Shown one piece after another: positions 15,474 to 20,587 of a stretch of DNA of 20,587 nt. The stretch is from an uncultured Flavobacteriales bacterium. Lineage in GTDB: Bacteria > Bacteroidota > Bacteroidia > Flavobacteriales_D > Sanyastnellaceae. The stretch spans positions 1 through 20,587 of the forward strand of contig CALJKR010000042.1 in NCBI GenBank assembly GCA_937974555.1. The letters run 5' to 3'. Under the pieces are notes generated by a model. That model was not told the origin of the DNA and did not search any database. It was given only the letters and a program-made list of their open reading frames with translations. Made by a program: the position numbers and the translations under genes. Position 1 is the first letter of the stretch; each line of letters starts with the position of its first letter.

Positions 15474-18400
15474 ATGAAAAACCAAACTTTGATGAACAAA
15501 GGACTCAGCATTATGATGATAATGTTGGGCTTCCTCGTAGTGCAAAACAGTTGGTCTCAGACGTATTTTGATATGTCTGCGTCCAATTATTCGCAAACAT
15601 TTACCGCATGGTCGGGCTATCCAACAGAGTGGAATGGAAATGCGATTAATGCCACAGGCGTTATTCCATCTGCCACCCGCTTAACGGCAGCCACTACTAC
15701 TTTGGCCGTTTCTGGAACGGGCGCAGGCGCAGGATATGACGCAGCAAGCAGTACCAAATTGATTTTGTTGGCAACTGGTGCTACGGACAACACCTCTGCT
15801 GTTGCAGCCGATTTGAATTTGAATATGTCCATGAGAAATGCTGGGAATTTGACTTTTGATGCGGCTACCGTTTTCAATGGAACAGGTGATCGTATTTCGA
15901 ACTTGCGCGTTTATTACACCATCAACAATTCCACTTGGACAGAAATCACGGGAACCAATTTGCCTTATTCAGCAAAGAACAATGTTGCAGGCTCGGCCTC
16001 TATCAGTGTTTCGCTACCCAGTGCAATCAGTAACCAAGCCCAAGTCAAATTGCGTTTCTATTGTCACAACAGTGGTGGAACAGGAAGTACTACGGGGTCA
16101 CGTCCCAAAATCAGTATCGATAATGTTGCTGTTACTTCTACAATGCAAGTTGCGCCGTCCGTATTTTACAGTCAATCATTGACCAATTTTAGCACGACGC
16201 AAGGAACTCCTTCAGCGGCACAAACCTTTACCGTTAGTGGTTCGGATTTGTGGACTTTTGTTACAGTTTCCGCTCCAGCAGGATATGAAATCTCATTGTC
16301 TCCTTCTTCAGGGTATACCTCTTCATTGAATTTGAATCCAACCGGAAGTACATTGCCTTCTACCACCATCTACATTCGTCTTACTGGAGCTTCAATCGGA
16401 CAATTTATTGGAACAGTGGACATGACTTCAACCGGTTCAGGCAATCCGCAATTTGTTACACCCGATGGACAGGTTGTAGCCGCTGCCGGTATCGATCAAA
16501 CCATTTCTTTTGGGGTTCTTCCTGGTGTAACCTATGGAGATTTGCCATTGTCATTGAATGCAACGGCAACTTCTGGGTTGGCGGTGACCTATTCATCTTC
16601 TAATACTTCTGTTGTAACTGTTTCTGGTACCACTTTGACCATTGTTGGTGTGGGAAGCGCATCCATTACCGCATCTCAATCAGGTGATGCAACCTACAAT
16701 CCTGCGCCAGATGTGGTTCGCGGAATTATTGTTTCGCCAAAATCATTGACCGTTTCTAATGCAGCTGCTTCTGACAAAGTGTTTAATAACAGCAGTGCAG
16801 CGGTTATCACGGGTACATTGTCCGGTGTTGTAGGAAGTGACGATGTTGCTTTAAACGGAGCCGGTACCTTTGCGGATTTGAATGTGGCCAATGGCATAGC
16901 AGTTACTGCGGCATGCACGCTGACAGGAACCACAGCAGGAAATTACACACTGATTCAACCAACAGGATTGACAGCCAATATCACAGCGGCCAATGCTACC
17001 ATAACTTTCAATGCAATTCCAACTTATAGTACGGCCAACACGACATTCACTTTGAATGCCACAGCCAGTTCGGGTGCTGCTGTATCTTATACGAGTTCAA
17101 ACACATCTGTGGCCACTGTTGCCGGAAACGTGGTAACCATTGTTGCAGCGGGTACATCGGTCATTACAGCCTCAGCTGCTGCAACTACCAATTACAACGC
17201 ACCTTCAGATGCTACGCAAACTTTGACCGTGACATCGGCATTGATGGCGTTTGATTTCTTTGGAATGAACAACGTAGCTACGGCTAACCCCACTTATGTA
17301 TTGCCCGGTATGTTGCCAGCGGCATCACAGCCTATGACAAGAGGAGCGGGTGCTGCAAGTAGCTCAGCAGCCAATTCTTTCAGAACAGTAGGATTCCAAA
17401 ACAATGGAATTGCCACGACAAACACGGATTATTTTCAATTTACAGTAACTGCAAATCCAGGTTTGGGATTGAATTTCACCAGTATTGATGCACGTTACGC
17501 AGGAACGGCGTCCTTTTATGGAACTAGCCCAGGGGTGAGTGCTCAATATGCATACAGTTTAGATGGAACCAATTATACTTTGATATCGACGCCTGCTACA
17601 TTTTACAGTGCATCAGCAGTTACTTCTTTCACACAACCTCAAATTGATCTTTCCGGAATATCTGCTTTGCAAAATATTCAACCCGGAACCACTGTTTCTT
17701 TCCGTTACTATGCTTCAGGACAAACCACTACCGGAGGATGGGGATTTATCTCAACCGCTGCCGGGTTGCATGGTTTGGTGATTGGAGGATCAACCTTTGC
17801 CGTTCCTTGTGCATTTTATGCGGATGCCGATGGTGATGGCTATGGAAACCCTTCGGTGACACAAAACGCTACTTGCGGTTCTACCGTGACTGGATATGTG
17901 GAATTAAACAACAGTGATTGTAATGACAATGCTGCAGGTGTTCATCCTGGAGCCACGGAATTGGCTTGTAATACCATTGATGATAACTGTAACGGTACAG
18001 TTGATGAAAACTTTGTGACTGGATGTAATGATCCATTGGCTTGTAACTATTCTGCTGCAGCAACATGCGCTACGGGTTGTGACTATACCGCTCAAACATT
18101 TTATTTGGATGCGGATAATGATTCCTACGGAACCAATTCAACAACCGAGACGGGTTGTACCCCTTCTGCTGGATATGTCTTAACTGGTGGAGATTGCAAT
18201 GACAACAACGTTGCAGTGAATCCCGGTGTGGCTGAGATATTATGCAATAGCATTGATGACAATTGTAATAGTACAATTGACGAAGGCAGTGTAAGTGGTT
18301 GCATGGATCCAAATGCAACCAACTATAACGCTTCAGCGAATTGTTCTGCTACTTGTAACTATACCAACTTTACTGCAGGTAATATTTTGGTAATGAAATT

Positions 18401-20587
18401 AGGCACTGGTGCAGCGGCATTAAGTGCTGCCGGCACTCCAGTTTTTGTGGAAGAGCGCAGTGCATCCGCTTTGGTTCAGACATTGAGTTTGCCCACTACA
18501 GGAGCAAATAGAATGGTGGTTCATGGTTCCTCAACAGCTGAGGCCCAAATGAGCAGAGCCCAAGATGGAACTGCAGTTTATTTTGCTGGATATGATGCAG
18601 CAGTAGGAACCGCTTCAATCAATACAACGACCAGTGCTGTTGCCCCAAGGGTAATTTCCAGCATGGGCATGAATGCGGGAACTTTTGCTCGTCAAGCCTC
18701 AAGTGCAACTTTGTTGTCTACTTATAACTTCCGAAGCGCTACCGGAAATGGTTCCAATTTCTGGGGAGTAGGAAGTAATGGAGGAGTAAATTACTTTGGA
18801 ACTGGAGCGGCCACTCAGGTATCTTCGACAGTCACCAACATCCGCGTGACCAGTGTTCAAAATGGTCAATTGTATTTCACCACCGGTTCCGGTACCGCAG
18901 GAGTATATGCGGTTGGAACAGGAATGCCGACAGCAACGGGAACAACTTCGACCATGGTTTTTGCTACAGGAGCAGGTTCAAGTCCATATGCTTTTCAATT
19001 CAGCGCAGATGGCAATACTTGTTATGTCGCCGATGATCGCACTACTGCAGCGGGTGGAATTCAGAAATGGACCAAGACCGGTGGCGTTTGGTCTTTGGCA
19101 TATACCATCTCAGTGGGTGCGGCAACCGGAGCCCGTGGTATTGCTGTAGATTTTTATGCAGGAGCTCAGCCACGTATCTATGCTGTCATCAACAATGCTG
19201 CAGGTACTGGAGTGGTTTATTTGGATGAAAACGGAACAGCAACGCCAACAGTCAATACTTTGGCCACTGCAACCACTGCCTCCAATACTGCTTATCGTTC
19301 ACTCGCATTTGCACCTTGTACTTCAACCACATGGTATGCAGATGCTGATGGAGATGGTTATGGAAATGCATCTGCTACCTTGAGCTATTGCACACAGCCT
19401 TATGGTTATGTTGCCAATGCTACAGATTGTGATGATAGCAATATCGCCGTAAACCCATCTGGAACCGAAGTTTGTGGCGGAACAGATGAAAACTGCGATG
19501 GTCAATTCAATGAAGGTTTAACGTTTTATAATTACTACCAAGATTTGGATGGTGATGGTTATGGTTCAACCATTTTGATTGGTAACAACTGTTTCCTTCC
19601 CTCATTTGCAGGTTATCCTGGAAACAGTGATGACTGTGATGATAACAATGCAGCCGCAAATCCAGCTGGAACAGATATTTGTAACAATGGAATTGACGAA
19701 GACTGCTCAGGTGCTGATTGCGTCTCTGGCCTGGGAGCTGCCGTTAACATGAACAATATTGCTCAATTTGGTACAGGTAGTCAAGCTACTTATACTGTGG
19801 ATTTGGCATCGGGAACCAACACCATTGAATCCCCTGGAACAGGCTTGGATAAGTGGTTTAAGTTTACAGCAACCAACAACGCAGTTCGCATTGCTTTGAC
19901 TGGAAGTACAGCGGTGGCAGATGACAACGATATTTCATTGTACAATGAGCCAACCACTACTGGAACACAATTGATTCCAATTGCAGCTGAGAATGATGTG
20001 CACGTGGGTAACCAAGGTGTCGCTGCGGATGCAGGAAGTGAAATTCTTTATTTTGATGGATTGGTTGCGGGTAATGTCTATTATGTATGCGTAAGAAACA
20101 ACAATAGTGCTGCTGGTACTGTATCCTTGGTGGTATCGTATTTGAAAGCCAGTGCAACCGATATTTTACCATATACCAATTACACTGGCGTTTATTCCAA
20201 TACTTGTCAAAACTTCAAAGCAGCTTTCAGAACTGGAACGACACAATATGTGGTTAATCGTTGGACCAGTTCAGATATTTCGGGTACTCCCGTTTGGAGT
20301 TATGCAATTCCTTCTGGAACCATCTGTCAATTGGGTCGCATTGTTCCCGCAAACTTGGGCACTTCCAATCAAACCATTTATGTCACGGTTAATTGTACAT
20401 ACAATTTGACTGACGCATTTGGAAACGCTTTAACCATCACAGCGTCAGCATCTGCGGCCAACGCTTTCCAATTGGCTCCAGAGACTGATCTAAACGTACG
20501 TACAACAGATCGTTGCCCAGTATACAAGTCTGCAACAAGCGGAAGTGTAGCTACCAACAGAAGTGTATGCGGAACCAACCGTTACGA
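15474..20587 (+). CDS. Giant secreted mosaic surface protein, gene 3, 3' end beyond the window
   Basis: The frame is open from the ATG at 15474 to the window edge for 1704 complete codons with no stop. Residues 1-28 are a signal peptide ending NSWSQ. Order: a lectin- or jelly-roll-like domain (29-226); a module with VSAPAGYEISLSPSSGY (227-340); BIg2-like (341); a YDG-like unit that has lost the YDG triplet (KVFNNS, 422-505); BIg2-like (506-589); a beta-rich module (590-780). Then two MopE motifs alternate with GCNDPLACNY and GCMDPNATNY segments (781-968). A propeller-like region of about 315 residues with FQFSADGNTCYVADD follows (969-1283), then two further MopE motifs (1287-1420), a pre-peptidase-C-like sandwich (about 1425-1550) and the beginning of the Cys/Trp module (DRCP, then CGTNRY). 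By analogy with genes 1 and 2 a T9SS sorting domain should follow, but this is not visible. No catalytic motif is seen. Confidence 0.92.
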   Translation, partial: MKNQTLMNKGLSIMMIMLGFLVVQNSWSQTYFDMSASNYSQTFTAWSGYPTEWNGNAINATGVIPSATRLTAATTTLAVSGTGAGAGYDAASSTKLILLATGATDNTSAVAADLNLNMSMRNAGNLTFDAATVFNGTGDRISNLRVYYTINNSTWTEITGTNLPYSAKNNVAGSASISVSLPSAISNQAQVKLRFYCHNSGGTGSTTGSRPKISIDNVAVTSTMQVAPSVFYSQSLTNFSTTQGTPSAAQTFTVSGSDLWTFVTVSAPAGYEISLSPSSGYTSSLNLNPTGSTLPSTTIYIRLTGASIGQFIGTVDMTSTGSGNPQFVTPDGQVVAAAGIDQTISFGVLPGVTYGDLPLSLNATATSGLAVTYSSSNTSVVTVSGTTLTIVGVGSASITASQSGDATYNPAPDVVRGIIVSPKSLTVSNAAASDKVFNNSSAAVITGTLSGVVGSDDVALNGAGTFADLNVANGIAVTAACTLTGTTAGNYTLIQPTGLTANITAANATITFNAIPTYSTANTTFTLNATASSGAAVSYTSSNTSVATVAGNVVTIVAAGTSVITASAAATTNYNAPSDATQTLTVTSALMAFDFFGMNNVATANPTYVLPGMLPAASQPMTRGAGAASSSAANSFRTVGFQNNGIATTNTDYFQFTVTANPGLGLNFTSIDARYAGTASFYGTSPGVSAQYAYSLDGTNYTLISTPATFYSASAVTSFTQPQIDLSGISALQNIQPGTTVSFRYYASGQTTTGGWGFISTAAGLHGLVIGGSTFAVPCAFYADADGDGYGNPSVTQNATCGSTVTGYVELNNSDCNDNAAGVHPGATELACNTIDDNCNGTVDENFVTGCNDPLACNYSAAATCATGCDYTAQTFYLDADNDSYGTNSTTETGCTPSAGYVLTGGDCNDNNVAVNPGVAEILCNSIDDNCNSTIDEGSVSGCMDPNATNYNASANCSATCNYTNFTAGNILVMKLGTGAAALSAAGTPVFVEERSASALVQTLSLPTTGANRMVVHGSSTAEAQMSRAQDGTAVYFAGYDAAVGTASINTTTSAVAPRVISSMGMNAGTFARQASSATLLSTYNFRSATGNGSNFWGVGSNGGVNYFGTGAATQVSSTVTNIRVTSVQNGQLYFTTGSGTAGVYAVGTGMPTATGTTSTMVFATGAGSSPYAFQFSADGNTCYVADDRTTAAGGIQKWTKTGGVWSLAYTISVGAATGARGIAVDFYAGAQPRIYAVINNAAGTGVVYLDENGTATPTVNTLATATTASNTAYRSLAFAPCTSTTWYADADGDGYGNASATLSYCTQPYGYVANATDCDDSNIAVNPSGTEVCGGTDENCDGQFNEGLTFYNYYQDLDGDGYGSTILIGNNCFLPSFAGYPGNSDDCDDNNAAANPAGTDICNNGIDEDCSGADCVSGLGAAVNMNNIAQFGTGSQATYTVDLASGTNTIESPGTGLDKWFKFTATNNAVRIALTGSTAVADDNDISLYNEPTTTGTQLIPIAAENDVHVGNQGVAADAGSEILYFDGLVAGNVYYVCVRNNNSAAGTVSLVVSYLKASATDILPYTNYTGVYSNTCQNFKAAFRTGTTQYVVNRWTSSDISGTPVWSYAIPSGTICQLGRIVPANLGTSNQTIYVTVNCTYNLTDAFGNALTITASASAANAFQLAPETDLNVRTTDRCPVYKSATSGSVATNRSVCGTNRY
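16494..17240 (+). repeat. BIg2-YDG-BIg2 repeat block in gene 3
   Basis: Two BIg2-like units, near 16494 and 16989, flank a YDG-like unit at 16737. The first has QTISF, TATSGLAVTYSSSNTSVVTV and TIVGVGSASITASQSGD. The second has TASSGAAVSYTSSNTSVATV. The YDG-like unit keeps LSGVVGSDDV and AGNYTLIQPTGLTANIT but reads KVFNNS instead of KVYDGN. The block corresponds to that of gene 2 with one BIg2 unit fewer. Confidence 0.75.
17814..18378 (+). repeat. Alternating MopE and GC-x-DP-x-A-x-NY motifs in gene 3
   Basis: A MopE unit (FYADADGDGYG to DDNCNGTVDEN) is followed by a 20-25-residue Cys-rich segment, GCNDPLACNYSAAATC. A second MopE unit (FYLDADNDSYG to DDNCNSTIDEG) is followed by GCMDPNATNYNASANC. 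The GC-x-DP-x-A-x-NY-x-x-x-A motif recurs in Bacteroidota secreted proteins. Here it alternates with the Asp-rich loops, which suggests duplication of a composite unit of about 95 residues. Confidence 0.75.
18379..19325 (+). other. Beta-propeller-like domain in gene 3
   Basis: About 315 residues with recurring four-stranded-type segments such as NILVMKLG, GTAVYFAGYD, NGQLYFTTGSG, AFQFSADGNTCYVADD, GGIQKWTK, RGIAVDF and RIYAVINN. The FSADG-x-x-x-YVAD pattern and the regular alternation of short hydrophobic strands suggest a propeller of about seven blades. No active-site signature is apparent, and blade boundaries cannot be set by eye. It is the only such domain in the cluster. Confidence 0.5.
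19332..19734 (+). other. Third and fourth MopE-type motifs of gene 3
   Basis: Two consecutive putative metal-binding units. WYADADGDGYG is followed by TDCDDSNIAVNPSGTEVC and DENCDGQFNEG. YYQDLDGDGYG is followed by DDCDDNNAAANPAGTDIC and IDEDCSGADC. They sit between the propeller-like region and the pre-peptidase-C-like sandwich, as the MopE motifs of genes 1 and 2 do. Confidence 0.8.

Noticed and set aside
1952..20578. Many minus-strand and off-frame plus-strand open frames of 60-108 codons within the three giant genes
   Set aside because: They are shadows of low-complexity Thr/Ser/Asn/Gly-rich coding sequence. None has a convincing start context or family pattern, and the main frames are continuous.
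1383..20587. Possible hydrolase or protease activity of the giant proteins
   Set aside because: I found no catalytic motif of common peptidase or glycosidase families. All recognisable modules are structural or binding types.
15474..20587. Possible broken gene 3, because no long frame with a stop codon is closed in this region
   Set aside because: Reading codon by codon from 15474, the frame is uninterrupted to the window edge. The stop simply lies beyond 20587.

Overview
The window comes from a member of the Bacteroidota, most likely a flavobacterium-like lineage. The evidence is a glycyl-tRNA synthetase of the Bacteroidota single-chain type, TAnnTTTG-type promoter elements, the absence of clear Shine-Dalgarno sequences, and giant exported proteins that end in type IX secretion system (T9SS) sorting domains. 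The genus cannot be told from the sequence.

Layout. Positions 1-1093 (minus strand) hold the first ~364 codons of glyS, cut by the window edge. A 289-bp AT-rich divergent spacer follows. The rest of the window is three consecutive plus-strand genes for very large secreted mosaic proteins: gene 1 (1383-7589, 2068 aa), gene 2 (7678-15345, 2555 aa from the preferred start) and gene 3 (15474 to beyond 20587, at least 1704 aa, 3' end not in the window). Genes 1 and 2 are each followed by a strong intrinsic terminator. Gene 3 has a near-consensus Bacteroidota promoter. They therefore look like a tandem cluster of separately transcribed paralogues rather than an operon.

Architecture. All three start with a signal peptide. 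Genes 1 and 2 end in a type A T9SS C-terminal sorting domain; gene 3 should too, but its end is missing. Between these ends lies a reshuffled shared set of modules: lectin- or jelly-roll-like N-terminal domains, Ig-like repeats with a 92-residue (276-bp) period, BIg2-like and YDG-like repeats, MopE-type Asp-rich loops, a pre-peptidase-C-like beta-sandwich, and a Cys/Trp-containing module just before the sorting signal. Several Ig-like units are split by other inserted domains, and gene 2 carries a 756-bp en bloc duplication. No catalytic domain is recognisable.

The likely role is cell-surface or extracellular adhesion or matrix formation, with metal (probably calcium) binding by the Asp-rich loops. 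This is inferred from architecture only. I see no tRNA, rRNA, CRISPR array, insertion sequence or phage gene.
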